Assembly: GCA_036877525.1 (NCBI GenBank) | Contig: JAZGTH010000066.1 | Span: forward strand, 6,732,001-6,796,000 | DNA length: 64,000 nucleotides | DNA from: Chromobotia macracanthus | Lineage: Eukaryota; Chordata; Actinopteri; Cypriniformes; Botiidae | Reading direction: 5' to 3' | Part shown: piece by piece, positions 31,801 through 44,765 of the stretch | How the letters are laid out: every line of letters starts with the position of its first letter | Position numbering within the stretch: position 1 is the first letter of the stretch | Position numbers and translations under genes: made by a program | The notes under the pieces: model-generated | What the model was told of the DNA's origin: nothing | The model's database searches: none | The model's input: the letters and a program-made list of their open reading frames with translations, nothing else

Positions 31801-32303
31801 AGCAATTTCATTCATATAATATGTACATTCTCCACCTTTTCAACTTCAATAAAAAACCTCTGTTTTTGCAGGAAATTCTCTTAATAGTTGGTCATTTATT
31901 ATGCCAAAAGCCTTTTCAAATAAAGCTAAAATCAGACTTATCCATTATGATGATTGGCTTATACCCTAAGATTTAGCTTTTTCTGCTTAAGAAGAGAGAG
32001 AGAGACTTAAAATGTTTGCCAGTGGACATGACTCTAGAAGCTTACCTCCTGCCAAAGATAAGTGAGTTCTAGAAGTCTGGCAACAACTGGAGTTTACTTC
32101 CACTTTTCTTGCATATCCTCTCAGCAGCTCTCAAAGACAGAGGACAGCCCAGCACCACATGAGCTAAACTCCCTTATTCTTCGGCTCAATGCCTGTATCA
32201 ACTAAAAGTCTGTATATTCAACTGACGTTGAGGTTCAGTTAGGGCCAAATAGAGGGAAACTGTTAGGGCAAATCTCTCACTTAAAAGAGGAATTACCTTA
32301 ACC

Positions 32304-32304
<1 letters not shown>
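28813..32304. other. Intronic or upstream sequence, no gene seen
   Basis: No recognisable protein frame. Several minus-strand GTAAG donor-like sites occur (near 30105, 31086 and 32041; for example GGCAGGAG/GTAAGC at 32041), any of which could mark an unrecognised 5' non-coding exon. None has a convincing paired acceptor. The block 29340-29480 is complex, non-repetitive sequence that could be conserved. Confidence 0.4.

Positions 32305-32336
<32 letters not shown>
32305..32336 (+). repeat. Poly(A) run, 32 bases
   Basis: Uninterrupted run of 32 adenines. It lies about 70 bases from a SINE remnant on the opposite strand, so it is not that element's tail. It could be a separate retro-insertion tail or simple expansion. 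Confidence 0.97.
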
Positions 32337-32339
<3 letters not shown>

Positions 32340-32404
32340 CACACCTGTCTGACTTACAGTAGGCAATTTACCTATATATTTTTAATTTACTTATAATTTT
32401 TTTA

Positions 32405-32560
32405 AGAATCAGAATTTTAATGACTTTATTAGACAGATACCCATTGGGAAGTGAGAGGGAAGGGGGTCGGAACACGACTTGAACCTGGGTCACAGAGCCC
32501 ACGTGAGCTCCAATGCTTAATGTATTAGGACCTGTATTAATCACTGAACCACAACTTGGT
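32405..32560 (-). mobile_element. tRNA-derived SINE, degenerate
   Basis: On the minus strand: CCAAGTTGTGGTTCAGTGAT (A-box-like region), later GACCCAGGTTCAAGTCGTG (B box), then TCCGACCCCCTTCCCTCTCA and a TAATAAAGTCATTAAAA tail. This order (tRNA head, CGGACCCCTTCCC body, AATAAAGGCATAAAA-like tail) is that of a common zebrafish-type tRNA SINE. It has many substitutions, so the copy is old. Confidence 0.75.
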
Positions 32561-34060
32561 TTAACAGTAAATCAAGAAAATCAAGAAAATTTGAGTGGTG
32601 CTTACCATATAATATGTAGCATGCTAAGATGTTTTGCATTTTGCTATGTTGCTGATGTGATATTTCTAGTGCATGCTTAGTTGCTTTGTGATTCTTTTCT
32701 TCCTCAAGTTAAAAAAAATCCCACCCCAAGCCTCCATTAGTCCTTAAATATGGTTTAGGTCTCTTCTTCAGTGTAGGTCTCTGGAAGTTTTTGTTGCCTG
32801 TTTTATTGTCTGGCTGGTGTAAATCATACGTCTGATCAAATAGAAAAGCAACAGCACGCCTCTCCACAGCAACACACACACTCTGAGGTATCAGTTATGT
32901 CCCTGGTAACTACAAACAAACTACAGTCATACAGTACCTGCATTGTTGGTGTTTGTGCTTTCAGGTGTGGATCAGAATAGAGATAATGGACTTGAGTAAA
33001 GAATGCAAAGATTTGACTCCCTGCCCACAGGCTAATGAAGTGTGTGGGTCTGTCTGAATGCATTGCTTTCTTTTAATTTTTAGCTTCATTTTCTACAGAT
33101 TTAACATACATAGGATGATCAGTATACTGCTACTGCATATGGTAACAGTACAGATATATAATTGTGAAGATGGTTTCATCCTTGAGGGTGTGTTCTTAAG
33201 TAAAACAGCTCAATATAAAATAACACTACACACATATACATGCAAACAAGCCCTGCAGTCAGATCCAATGATTTTCCTGTGGTACCTTAAAGGATTGATG
33301 AACAGGAAGTCAGGCATTTCCTATCGGCACCATCAACTCTGATTAATGATGTTGGATAGGGAACAGGTAGGGAAAAAGGATCTGTATTCACTGTAGTACT
33401 ACATTCATCCACCTAATTATTCCTCCCTTGGCACAGTCTCACTCAATCATCTTATACATAATATTTCCATTTTATGTCTTCTGCTGAAAAGCTATAATAT
33501 CATTTTAACTGTTGCTCATCTAGAAACAAGAAAACTTGATTACTATATAGTTTTTCTAAAAAACTCTCTCACAATTTCTGATCAGATATACCATTTTTTC
33601 CCTTTAGACCACTATTAAAATAAAACCGTTTAAAACCACATTCACTTCTGTGGGGATTGGCTACTGTTTTGTTTATGTTCAGATTAAGGATTGCACCTTT
33701 CAGGGCTTTCCGATTTAATTGAAATCTTTCCCAGAAGATGTTACACAAGGGATTGTTTCCATTCTGAGAGAAGGGTTCTGAGCATCTCTGTTGTGATTTT
33801 TGCATGCTGTTAAAGGTTAGACGTTATTGGAAGGTAGCAGTGTAGGGTGAGGCCCAAAAGAAGAAAAACAATGCTTGGAAAATTTGGACATTTTAAAGAG
33901 ATTCAGAAAAAAGGGTGGAGAAAAGGATGAATGAGGAAGACAGAAAAGGGACAAAAGAGAAAGATGGATGAGAAAGCAAAGTAGGTACACTTACGGCTGT
34001 TGTATAAAATTACTGGCCTGCCACTAAACAGTCTCTGACTCCCAAAAATAAAAGATGGGC
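32561..34060. other. Non-coding sequence, no gene seen
   Basis: AT-rich; purine-rich AGAAAA-type stretch at 33850-33990; donor-like CAACAGCC/GTAAGTG on the minus strand near 33990. Nothing else supported. Confidence 0.4.
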
Positions 34061-34064
34061 GTCA

Positions 34065-34480
34065 GTGTGACGAGAGCCTCATTCAGCCACTTGTCATTAT
34101 TCTATTTATTTGTCACATTCTATTTAAACTTTCCCTACAGACCAAAAAACGGTAGCCGGCCAGCCAGCAGTAGAAGGGAATTCCAGGCAATGAACGGTTG
34201 AGTCAGTTTGTACCCGCATTTTCCTAAAGCATGCCGCCTTTAAATAGTCCAAGGAAATGTCCAAATGACCTAATTACAACTCAGCCTTTTTGTAAGTATA
34301 CCAGTCAATGTGTGACGCTTTATTCAAAAGAGAAGAAAAACAAAGACTGCCCTGCAGCCACCTAATACAATTTATTCCAGTTAATTTAGGAATGACGGAT
34401 CACTAGAAAAGTTTATGAGTGCTTTTCTGTCTGAGGAGTGTCTTAGACTGGCGAAAGCCTATTTTTGTTGTTATTTTCAC
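34065..34480. promoter_or_regulatory. Candidate conserved non-coding block
   Basis: Complex, repeat-free sequence including gtagccggccagccagcag, TAATTACAACTCAG and CAGTTAATTTAGGAATGA. Its texture is that of constrained non-coding DNA rather than decayed repeats. No motif is decisive; an alignment to another cyprinid would settle it. Confidence 0.25.
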
Positions 34481-36680
34481 AGGCTGTCTTTGAACTTTGA
34501 AAGTTGCTGTATTAAATAGTACATTTTTCAATGTGGGCACTGACATACGCATACTGTGTGTGTATGTGCACACAAACGTATATGCTGTGTAACCACAAGG
34601 TACCTTAGACGAATACCTTTAGCCGCTGTTGGAAACAATAACAGTCCAGCTTTAAATGATTCAGTCATACCGCATCATCATTTCTGCTTTTATTTTAAAC
34701 TGTCCTTTAGGAGTAATGTCCTTTAATAAGCTTGTTTAAGCTTTGAGGGAGAAAGTAAAATGCAAGTACAGTGGAGGTCACCAGAAACTGATAACCCTCT
34801 GTGTGCTTTACGTTCTGCTGTACTGTTTTAATAAAGTGCTTAGCCTGTGACTACCTCTACCAAAACAAACATTTTTTTATACAGAGCTGTATAAATACAA
34901 ACAGGAAATGGAGAGCCACACGGTTATGACGCTCTACTCTATATGTCCGGTGTGAGTGAAAGACAGAATTTAGTTTGTGACTGAATATTAAATTTTGTTC
35001 TCAAAAAAGTGGTAGTTAAGCTGTACATTATGGTGACTGAGTTTTCCAGCACCACCGCTCAATGTCTCTCTCTCACACATGTTGAGTCTTTGAGGCTGGC
35101 GGTGGGGTGCTGGTGCATGCTGGGATGTCCCTGGTGTGAGCTGCTGTTTATGTGGCCTGAGGACTGCCTGATGTGTCACTGAGATGGAGTGAGAGACCGC
35201 CGTTGAAAAGAGGCTCTGTGCAGTGCTACGAGATCACCTTACACAGCCACTTCCTGCTTCCGCCCCCTTTCCTCACAAGCAGTCTAGTGTACCCACTTGG
35301 CGAGTGAGAAAAAAAAATCAAAACAGAGGGGTTCAGTACACCCGGCAGTACAGCACAGGACCCCATTCATCTTCTCTGCAGCTCCAGGATGACTTTATTT
35401 TTCAAATTCACAAATATTTCCCTGTGAAAGCCCCTGAGACTCAGGAAAGAGCCCATGCTTGACTTTTCTCTGTGCCTCCGATCTTAGGCCTCTAAGGCCA
35501 GCACTGCTTGCCTCCTCAGTGCGAGTGTTATAAAACTCCTGTTGTGTTGGTCATGTGCAGTGTCAGTCACCATGAGGGATCTTAAAGGTGCTGAGAAAGT
35601 CTTTGGACTCAGTTTAAACCTGATGGTCTTTTGGGGTGGGTTGGTGGTCATTAAGAGAGGGGCGTCTTAAACAGGTATTAAATTGAGTCAGTTAGAAGAG
35701 GTATTAAGATGCTATTCCTGAAATTATGGAGCAGCACATGGGTCGGATGACAGCTTAAGAGACAAGTCTGTGATAGTGGTGTACCATTAGGAGATGTATT
35801 TGCGCAGAGGCCCTGGTCCAGGTGGAACTGTGAGCCAGGGGTGTTTGAGATTCCTGGGGAAATGGCAAAGTGGATGAATAACTGGGAACACAAACAAACC
35901 CTGGGGCATTAATGACGAGGCCGGCGAGGGCCTGGATGTTTTTCCTCCACTACTTTGTTCATCTAATGAGAGTAAGGAGAGAGTGGGGAGCAAAAGAGGG
36001 ACATTTTTCCCTTTGCCAATCTCCACGTCAATGGACACAGCTTAAATTTCTTTAAGCTTAAGAACATTTACACAAAACAGCACCGGGGTAAAGTTGCTTC
36101 AGAAGGGGGATAGAAAAATATTCACCCTGCATTGCTGGCTTCCTCCCTGGGCTACCCCTTGGATGTCAGCCCTCCATCACCCAGAGAAGAATGCTGCTCT
36201 GTAGAGAGGCTGCATGGGGCCATTCATAGCCAGCAGCCTAGCCACAGACAGCTCGCACGACCAACTTGAATCTTCTGAAACAGAACTGGTACTGATCCAC
36301 TCTCAGTAGCACAGAACTGGTATTGATGGTCCACTCAACACAGACAAACTGAGTAGTCATTCTCACAGGCTGGTTTAGGGTCAGAAATGTTTGAGATTGT
36401 TGGCAGAGACCTCATTCAAATGGGCTGTGCTGGATTCAGTCATAAGTGGGCCTGTTTATTGACAGTGTGTCAGGATTGATCAAGCACATAAAAACACCAC
36501 CATCACTTTTAGTTCCCTGTTTGACTTAGCCAAATATTTGCCCCCATTATGCTAATAATATGCACTACTAAAAGTGTGGGACGTCCAAGGTAGCAATACT
36601 ACCTATTCTATAATTTGCAACTTAAATTGTGATGGTTTAGTAATACAGCAAACAAGGTAGGATAATCATTTGCCCAAATC
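34481..36680. other. Non-coding sequence, no gene seen
   Basis: The part at about 35000-36250 is relatively GC-rich, with only short unrelated open frames on both strands. No splice-supported exon and no repeat family were recognised. Confidence 0.4.
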
Positions 36681-36858
36681 CAATGGCTAAAGTTCAGGGT
36701 TAGTCACCAGAAGGCTGCTGGTTAGCAACACTGAAAGGTATGAGTGGTGATCACCACCGTGCCCTTAAGCAACACAATAAATCTCAGGTTGTTTCAGGGG
36801 GAATCTGACTGCAAAAAGTATCATTTGCTTTGAATAAAACTGACTGCTAGTTACTAAA
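36681..36858 (+). mobile_element. tRNA-derived SINE, degenerate
   Basis: Contains caccagaaggctgctggtta (tRNA-like arm), then accaccgtgcccttaagcaa and ctcaggttgtttcaggggga. It ends in a decayed tttgaataaaactgactgct. The order matches the fish SINE with CACCGTGCCCTTGAGCAAGG, CTCAGGTTGCTCCAGGGGGA and a GCTTTGGATAAAAGCGTCTGCTAAATG end. Confidence 0.75.
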
Positions 36859-37215
36859 CATGTCAAACTTTTCAGTTTAATGTTTATGCTAGTTCACTAG
36901 CTTTGTTTATTTATTCTTCTTATATTAGGACAACTATGTGGCAGTATTGTAAGTCCATGTGTAGGTGCCCAGAGGTGTGGGCAGCTCTGGCTCTGTTTGG
37001 GTACAGTGAGTATGAACCTGATGCCCGGCTGCAACAAGTGCCCTCTGTCTGTTATACCACTGTAGCCTCCATGCTCAGGAGAAATAGCCAAACCAAAGCA
37101 GGACCTGGAACTAGACTAACTGTAGATAGAGCGTGACTAACTAATTCATACTTTTCATATTACACATGCCACAAATAGTGCATAATCTTGAGCATCAATC
37201 AGCTCTTTCATTTTC

Positions 37216-37366
37216 TGGTGTGGCCTAGTGGTTAAGGCTGGGCTGGTATCCGAAAGGTTGTGGGTTTGAACTCCACAAGGTACCATCCATGAAATATCAC
37301 TGTGAACTGACCCTTCAGCAAGTGTGCTATATATTGTCTTGGATGAAATGAAATTTGCCAAATGAC
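37216..37366 (+). mobile_element. tRNA-derived SINE with A and B boxes
   Basis: The head tggtgtggcctagtggttaa is A-box-like and ggttgtgggtttgaactcc is B-box-like. The 3' part tgtcttggatgaaatgaaat, then ttgccaaatgac, is a decayed form of the core TCGCTTTGGATAAAAGCGTCTGCCAAATGAC. A full-length but old insertion. Confidence 0.75.
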
Positions 37367-40170
37367 TACTATTCCAGCTGGCTACTATTCCAGGTTTCAT
37401 TTGGGTTTCTTTCCAAATACCCATACATTTATTCAGCCCTTAGAAGGCATTATTTTTGACCATTCCAGAAAACAATGAACAAAGCACAAAAGCATAATCA
37501 AAATAAACACTGTGACCAATTGATTTTACAGCTACTATCATAAAACATGCTTATTCAAAAGACTGGAAGTAACATTCATTTCCCATGAGAGAGTGAGAGA
37601 TAAGGACTGATAAGGACTCAGGTGGGAGTCAACAAACCCCTTTTACCTCAAAGAGATCTGCGTAGCAGGCTGTAATCCTGTCACACTGCACATTATTCAT
37701 ACTTTCCTCTGTTTTTATACCTATTTTTATTGCTGGACACTATACTATCTGCTTAAGCACTTGACCCTAGTGGACAGTTACATAAAGTTTCTCATTTTAA
37801 TATTTTGCCCAGAACAACTGCCTATGACAAAATCAAAGCTATTTCAAACCATCAGCTGGTTAAACTCTTCCATGTATGACAGCACAAAAACAAACACTGC
37901 ATGTTAAAATAATAGCTCTCTACTCAAATATAGCCAGTTGAGATATTTACAAGCATGACTGATGCGCTAATGGTCGATTGGAGAAAAGTGCCCCACATTT
38001 TAAACAGGCAGCCCAAACACTAAGCCTGTAGGCTAGTCAGCCTGACAGGCAATATATGGGACCCCTTTCTCATAAGAGATGACGTAGTATGGGTGATTAA
38101 GCAAGACTTTTGCAATAAAGACAATTAGCAATTCAACAAGACACACCTGTGTCTTGTAAAATTTCATCCTGCGTGCACAATATATTATAGTGCTAACCTA
38201 TTTCTGACATTAAATCTAAGATAGCATGTGTCATTCATATCTGTTGGAAGGAAAAAAAATATCTTAAAAAGTAAACTGTTAATCAATAACCCATATCCAA
38301 ACCTTAATACCTTATGGTATACTAAGAGCTACACGTTTATAATCAGGCAAATATATCCTTACATTCCTTCCCAATCTCTCCATCTAAAGTGTGGCAAGAA
38401 TAAGCAAAAATAAATATATATATAAAGGAGAGGGAGAATACAAGACATGTTAAAAGGATGTTGAAGATGTTTCCAACACAGAGAAGTGGTCAGGATGGGG
38501 TCAAAGGTTAAAGGTCCACCTTAAACATCATAAACATACAGTCCAGCAATAACACTGTAAACATTATAAAGACATATGGATCTCAGCAGGTTGGTTGACA
38601 TTCTATCTTATTGTATTTATTAAATCATTACTGTAGTTATTTATCATTATGGTCAGGGTCAACACAGTTGTTTAAATGCAGTCATTGCATAGGTTTTTTA
38701 TGACATTTCAAACAGATCAACTGTCCGTCCAATCAAAAGTGAGAAGTGAAGAATGCAAGGCGTAATTTATGTCTCACCTCTCCGTGTGAGTGAAGCATGC
38801 AGCAGTCGCACCCTGGAGCGCTACTAATGAATAAACCATTTGCTTTAGGGGGCCTCTGAGGAAACGCTGTCACAGGCCATTACAGGGCTCAACAGTAAGG
38901 ACAAACTGGGGTCTATGATTCCATTGTACTCAAACACCGTTTTTTTATATGTACCTCTACCTCTCCATCCGGATCAGGAAAACATCCCAGTCCCTATAAG
39001 CAAAAGGTTTTGTTCCTCTTTATTTCCTTACAGCTCACTTTTCTCTATTCCCTAGACTACTGCACGTCTGTCTGTTTGCGTTGGCAGCATCGGAATCCCA
39101 CGGCAATAAAGTCAAATACCAACTACAGTTAATTAGGTGAGGGTGGGGCCAGTACTGTGCCAGCTAAGGGCCAACAGTCAGGCCCTCATCCAGAATAGAT
39201 CCTTTCAAGTCTCTGCCCTTCAAATTTTCTACATTTTTCCCTGCCTCAGTTGGACAAACAGCTTTAAATTTCACACGCAAGTTACTGCAGTCTGTGTACA
39301 GTAAAAAGTACACTACTAATTCTAACCTCTGGTTCAGGGATAATTTGACTTATGTATTGCGGTTGTGAGACATGAAAAACCATTTGTTGTCATTTTCTTA
39401 GCTTTTTTTAAAAAGGGAGTGACACAAAAACGAAAGGTTTCAAGAATCCCATTTTTAGGGGAGTCTCCAAAACAAAGTCTCAGTTCTTTATCAGCCATTT
39501 TGACTTCAAATGGGAAGGTGGTTAAAATGATATACAAGCTCGTAAAAGTTTCTGAGAGGTTTCTGAAATGTTAAAAGGGTCCAGCCACCCTGAAGGAAGA
39601 AAAAAGAATATTCCCAAAGGCCTCTAACAGGGACAGAAAAATTGCTTCATAAGACACTCTTGGGTTTGTTTTCTCACTTGGGTTTTATAAATGGCACTAC
39701 AGATCATCTATGGAAAGCTGGGCCTGGATCTGTTCTCTGTGTCTATGTCAAGGAATTCATGAACCACGTCTGAGCTAGTCACTCACTACCAGTCAGAGTT
39801 CCGAGATTCCTGCCCATCTGTGATGCAGTTGCTCCGTTCAGCTGGTATTCCGTTCTAAAAGAACCCAGATTCCAAACCAAGTGGGAAGAATTACGTTGTG
39901 CCGTTATGAAAGTGCCATGTCTGACCTGAGTGTCTGGAAGACAAGGAATGTTAGCATAGCACACGTACTTTGTGCTAATGCCATTAAACACATTTATCAG
40001 CTAAGCTATGCTATGTTAGACTGTTGCGCTATGCACGGTAATTGCATCCTCTGTAATCGAGTCCTTGGCAGGCAATGCACTGCTCTTTAAGACTAAGCAG
40101 ACGTCTGAGGCCAATGTAATTGCTGGCAATTGCAACACCACACAAAGGACGGTGTGGAAGGGGGAGAGAG
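37367..40170. other. Non-coding sequence, no gene seen
   Basis: No recognisable coding frame. The block about 38760-39250 is complex and less AT-rich, possibly conserved. Otherwise ordinary AT-rich intronic or intergenic DNA. Confidence 0.4.
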
Positions 40171-40175
40171 GAAAA

Positions 40176-40190
40176 GAGAGAGAGAGAGAG
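40176..40190. repeat. (GA)n short microsatellite
   Basis: Seven to eight GA units inside a longer purine-rich stretch (40158-40205). Confidence 0.9.
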
Positions 40191-40779
40191 TGAGGAAATG
40201 AGGAGTCCTCACCTCAGCAGCTCCTGTTGAGGCTGGAATGTTAGGCTTGGTGCAAGAGGGGCTGCCAGCACTGCTATGCAGGTCAGCAGGGAGGGAAGGG
40301 AGGGTGAAAACTGGGTAGGTTCAGTGCTCCTTCCCTCAAAGTTTCTTTCCACCCTCTCTCTCACTTTCTCTTAGTCCCTCTTAAAGTCAGAGGTACAGTC
40401 AACAAAGTTTTATTGGCATAAGTATTCCAGGGTTGGTCATGTTATAATCCTTTAAAGGATATAGATATTGAATATGTTGCAAAGAAGTAAATTATGTAAA
40501 GTTAAAGGATTTTGTCACCTGTTTTCTTGTGCCAGATCAAAATCTTAAGTCTGAACACTAAATGTAACACTACACCTCTGAACAAGCTACATTATTTTTT
40601 TGGTTTTATCAATTGTGTAGCTCACAATTCTAAGTATGAGCAATAGTAATAATGACACTTGCCTCGGCAACATCGTTATTTAAAAGCAATAGATCGCAAA
40701 TTGCAAATAAAACATTTGGATATAGTACCTACAGTTACTGTTGTGTCCATTAAAAAAAGATAAATTTTGGAGTCCCGTT

Positions 40780-41880
40780 TCCTAGGAGGAAAAACTACCT
40801 CTGCTCAGTTTGGTGCTTGTTCAAGTGACCACAAATCCTTTCTTTGGTTTGCAGGATTTTCTGTCTCCTAGACTGTGAGTGCTTAGTCTGTACTTGGTCA
40901 CGATTTGTCTTTGCCTGGTATTTTGATAATGAGATACTTCACCAATTCATCTTCTCGTTTCATGGTCTGGCAGAAATTTAAATGACTTTGGTTTCATTTT
41001 TCCAGTGTTCCATGTGCTTTTGGTTATTTTGATAATCTGGTTGATATTTATGGCTGATTCATTGTTCTAACAGGAGAACGGTGTGCATAGAAAAAAGAGA
41101 GTTTGGAAACTAAATGGGCTCTTCACTTTGTAAAAGCTGAGCTTTTTATTAAAGTGCGTCATGTCATCTTTATTTTAACTGTCAGGTATGTATGATATTC
41201 TCAGCATCTCAGATATGTTTGATATTTTTATGCTCAGCATCTAACGCCTGCTGTTTTTAGCTTTATAATTTTTGATGTTGTGGGGGGTCTTGGTTTTTAA
41301 AGATGTTTGTGTTTTGTGACAATTCTTTATGAGTAATAGGGAAATCAACTTTGTTCTGGTTGCTCTTAACAGCATATTTTGAGCAGCTGTAGTTTTTGTT
41401 TGATGTGGCCATGGTTAGAACTTCGGTCTTTCATGGGTTTCTCTTTAAAATGGTTTTTCAAAGTGCCTTTTTTAGATATCTCCATTTTTGATCAACAAGT
41501 CTGTGGTGGGCCTATAGATTAGCGTAGGCTGAGGACTGACCAAATGCAATTGTGCTACATCGTCTGGATGTAACTTGCTGGCCAGGTAAGAGCTAATGGG
41601 TTTTTAATGGGGTTGATATAGAGAGTTGGTCTATTTTTGTGTGTATGTGGTTGTTGATTCTCTGGGCCTGGTGTATGTATCTCTTGGTAATGTCCTGTGG
41701 TTTTTTTTATTTTAATGCATAGCTGATGGATGACGGTCTTGTCCTTTTGTCTGCATTTTCTTTCAGTTTTGCCATCTGTGCTCATAGGTTCTGTTTTTCT
41801 TCTTACGAGAAGCCCTAACAAAACATTTAAGTAGTCTGCTGAGAGAACTGATACACAGTTGCTAAACATGAGCTTTGAAC
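40780..41880 (-). mobile_element. Possible decayed retroelement coding remnant
   Basis: The plus strand is strikingly T/G-rich over about 1.1 kb, so the minus strand is A/C-rich, as retroelement coding strands often are. Frame-shifted minus-strand translation near 40880-40920 gives TKYRLSTHSLGDRK, resembling the YRLSDHSLAIE-type motif of abundant fish repeat ORFs. A 104-codon open stretch lies at 41555-41869. Stops and frameshifts break any continuous frame. Identification rests on a short motif and strand bias. Confidence 0.28.
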
Positions 41881-42315
41881 TACGGCATAGGAGCGGAGGT
41901 TGATGGTAAGTTTAGGGTTGGTGTAGACGATCAGATTACTTTCATACTTTTACCATTTATTTGTATATAGTCTGCAAACTGAATATCTGGATATGTCATT
42001 AATCTATTTTCTTGTGCCAGCTTGCTTCAGCACAGGAAACTCCTTCACAGGAAATTGCCCGTATTTGTGCTCAAACTCTGCCCTCAATGGAAACTCATTG
42101 GGCTCCATAATAATCCTCAGTATAAAATCCTATGATAAACAACAAATGCCTTTTATTTACAAATACATAATGTATTTGTATATAATGTAGACCATTTACA
42201 TCTCTTTATAAATGTAACAGACATTTTTGCAATTTGAATTAGTAAGTTGAGTTAGCTAATAAGTATGCTTATATACTAATAAGTTAGATAAAAGTAATAA
42301 CAAAAAAAAAAAACA

Positions 42316-42373
42316 TTTAGTTAGCTTGCCAGTTGGCAGTATAGTTAGGCTTTAGTTAGCTTGCCAGTTGGCA
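42316..42373. repeat. Direct repeat, 23-bp unit twice at 35-bp period
   Basis: The unit tttagttagcttgccagttg plus gca occurs at 42316-42338 and again at 42351-42373 without mismatch. The 12-base spacer atAGTTAGGC partly echoes the unit start. A short A run precedes it at 42302-42313. Confidence 0.95.
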
Positions 42374-43424
42374 TTTTCAATTGGTTGTTGTTTTTTTTTA
42401 TAATGGTAATATATCCGAGTCTGTACTTTACATTTATCATTGAATGGGCTTTAGCTTTTTAAACTTGAATAAGCTATAATCAAGTAAAAACTCACTTTAT
42501 GGGCTAGATTTGTGCAGATTGTTATGACCCCAAAATGCTCTTGCTCTCTGTCATTTTCCTCCCTTTATCACTATCTGTCTTTTCTGTCTCTGTGTGTTTT
42601 TATCTTTCTCAGGAGACTAGCCCATAGGGCAGGCCATGTTCATGTCTGTACAGGGGTACTGAGCTTTGGGATCTGTGACCTCGGATTGTCACAGAGGTCT
42701 TTAGTCCATTTAGCTCTGAAAATTCTTTGCTGGGGGCATAGACAATGTGTCAAAGATTTTAAAGGTCTTCCTTTGGTATCTTAACAGCTTAAGGAGGTGA
42801 AAATTGTGGGTGGGAGGTGAAAGAAAGAGTAAACAGCAGAGAGACATGACATGTAGTAAATAAAGCAGACAGGGGAAATCAAGCAACCTGAGATTCACGG
42901 CTACTTAGGGAGGTAAGATTGGAAGGTTGAGGGAGATAAAGAGAAAAACGGCTATGCCATTGGGACTAATAAAACAGTGCCTGTTATTGCACATTTCTAA
43001 GCTCTGCATGCTTTTACTAGTGTAGAAAGACTCACAAAAATTTAAGGTCAAGAGAAGTGTGAATGCTGACTAAAACTAATACTGGGCACCATCCATCCAG
43101 ACATGACTTATTCTTCATTTCCCAAAGTGACAACATGGGCAAAATGTGGGTCAGTTTATTCTTGTGTTCAAATTTTAAGTTGAAATGTAAATTCAACAGC
43201 TTACCACTAACATGGGGTGTTGAGACACCAACAATTTGTTACTGAGAAGTTATATTCCCTTCTGATTTCTTTTGATCACAAATACCTTGAAACATAATGG
43301 TGCATATTAGTTTTCCTTCATCCACTTTCTCCTTGACTAGAGGACAACATCCATAAAACAAGCTACAGCTTAGCCCACTCTCCCGTCTCTGAGATTTTTG
43401 TTTTTGTACAGTGTTTCTGATTGG
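42374..43424. other. Non-coding sequence, no gene seen
   Basis: Short open frames only; pyrimidine-rich stretch 42540-42615. No feature recognised. Confidence 0.4.
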
Positions 43425-43442
43425 CACACACACACACACACA
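43425..43442. repeat. (CA)n microsatellite
   Basis: Nine perfect CA units. Confidence 0.95.
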
Positions 43443-43912
43443 ACACAGATTTGCTCAATCAGAGAGACCAGACTTTAATAGGCATGCCTAGTGGGCAGCT
43501 GGCACTAGCACAGACGACTATTTTTAGACTGAATGCAGATTAAAAGTGGAACTTACTTTTTCATTCTTGTAAATAAAAAGCTTGTGATTTCCCTCTTTCT
43601 CGCTCTCTGTCTCTCATCCACTCATCTTTTCCATATTTTCCACACATTCCTCTTTTCCTCCCCCTCTCCTTACTCAGCCTCTTTAAATCTGATGTAATGT
43701 TTTACCCCCAGATACCCTCATACACTGCTTGGAGTGAACCGACTGCCAAGACCCCTGCTTGAGCCTGCAAGCGTGCCGGATTCATTCTTGTCATTTAAAA
43801 GAGTTTCAAAATAAACTGCCGGGGGCGGGCAGACATATGCATGACTAGATATTTACCTTTTTTTGAAGAAAATCTAAGTGGTGATTGTCTGTGCAGAAAT
43901 TGTAGCCATGAT

Positions 43913-43965
43913 GCAAGGGTTGCCAAGGTGTTGCTATGCAATTGCTAAGGTGCCTAGATGTGGCT
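43913..43965 (+). repeat. TTGCTA-rich dispersed repeat fragment
   Basis: Reads gttgccaaggtgttgctatg and caattgctaaggtgcctaga. It resembles the cyprinid repeat built from GTTGCTATG-GGTTGCTAAGGTGTT units. A second fragment lies in the opposite orientation at 52541-52590. Confidence 0.5.
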
Positions 43966-44289
43966 CAAGTCCCTCCTGAAATGTAAGGCTATGAAATTAA
44001 TTAGCCTGGTTTATTATTTGTCAAAAAATCCATTATTTTGAGAAGTAATGGCAAACTTCCCACAATCTGAGGTACCATTTGTTTCCCAAGCACAAATGGT
44101 GTGGTGTGACTTATGGCCAAAGTTTAATATTTACTGTTAGGGGTTTGATCAAATCTCCAACCCCAAGCAATAATAACATTGATGCTTACGCTATCCAATA
44201 TGACCACCAGTACAATATTAGCACAGAAGGTTTGCTGTAAGAATGAGTGTCTGTGTGAGCTGACAGTCTAATTAGGCCTGCTCACACTA

Positions 44290-44765
44290 AGAACAGGACG
44301 TTATGAAGAAGCTGACTTCACTTTCAGCACTTCAACCCACACATACATCAGCACTGCCATCATCTCTCAAAACTCCTGTCCCAGGTGCTGTAGCAGGGGA
44401 AACACGCTCTTTTGCCTTTTACAGAGCTCTTCGCCTTGACCCGTACAGCTTTATAGGGACACAGACTCCAGCTACTGTAGCGCAGCTGACTGTTGCAGGC
44501 CTGAGCGAGCTGCCCGGTGATTCACAACCGCCAACGATAACCTGCCAATCACAATCAACTTCAACAGGAAAAGTAAAGGTCTCAATGTAAATAATTGAAA
44601 ACACATGGCGTCATTTTTTTTACCACTGCAATTATTTGGGAATGAGCCGCAATATTTTGCTGAGTGCAAAACACAGACTCCCTGCTCCCCAGGAGAGAGA
44701 GTGGAAAACTCCGCCTCAGCAGTGCCGGAGAATATCTCTTATAATGATAGGGGCGGGATAAAATA
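44290..44765. promoter_or_regulatory. Candidate conserved non-coding block
   Basis: A repeat-free, moderately GC-rich block with motifs such as CCAATCACAATCAACTT and GTAAATAATTG, sharply different from its AT-rich flanks. Open frames on both strands (44303-44590 plus, 44419-44669 minus) have no recognisable protein. Call rests on composition only. Confidence 0.3.
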
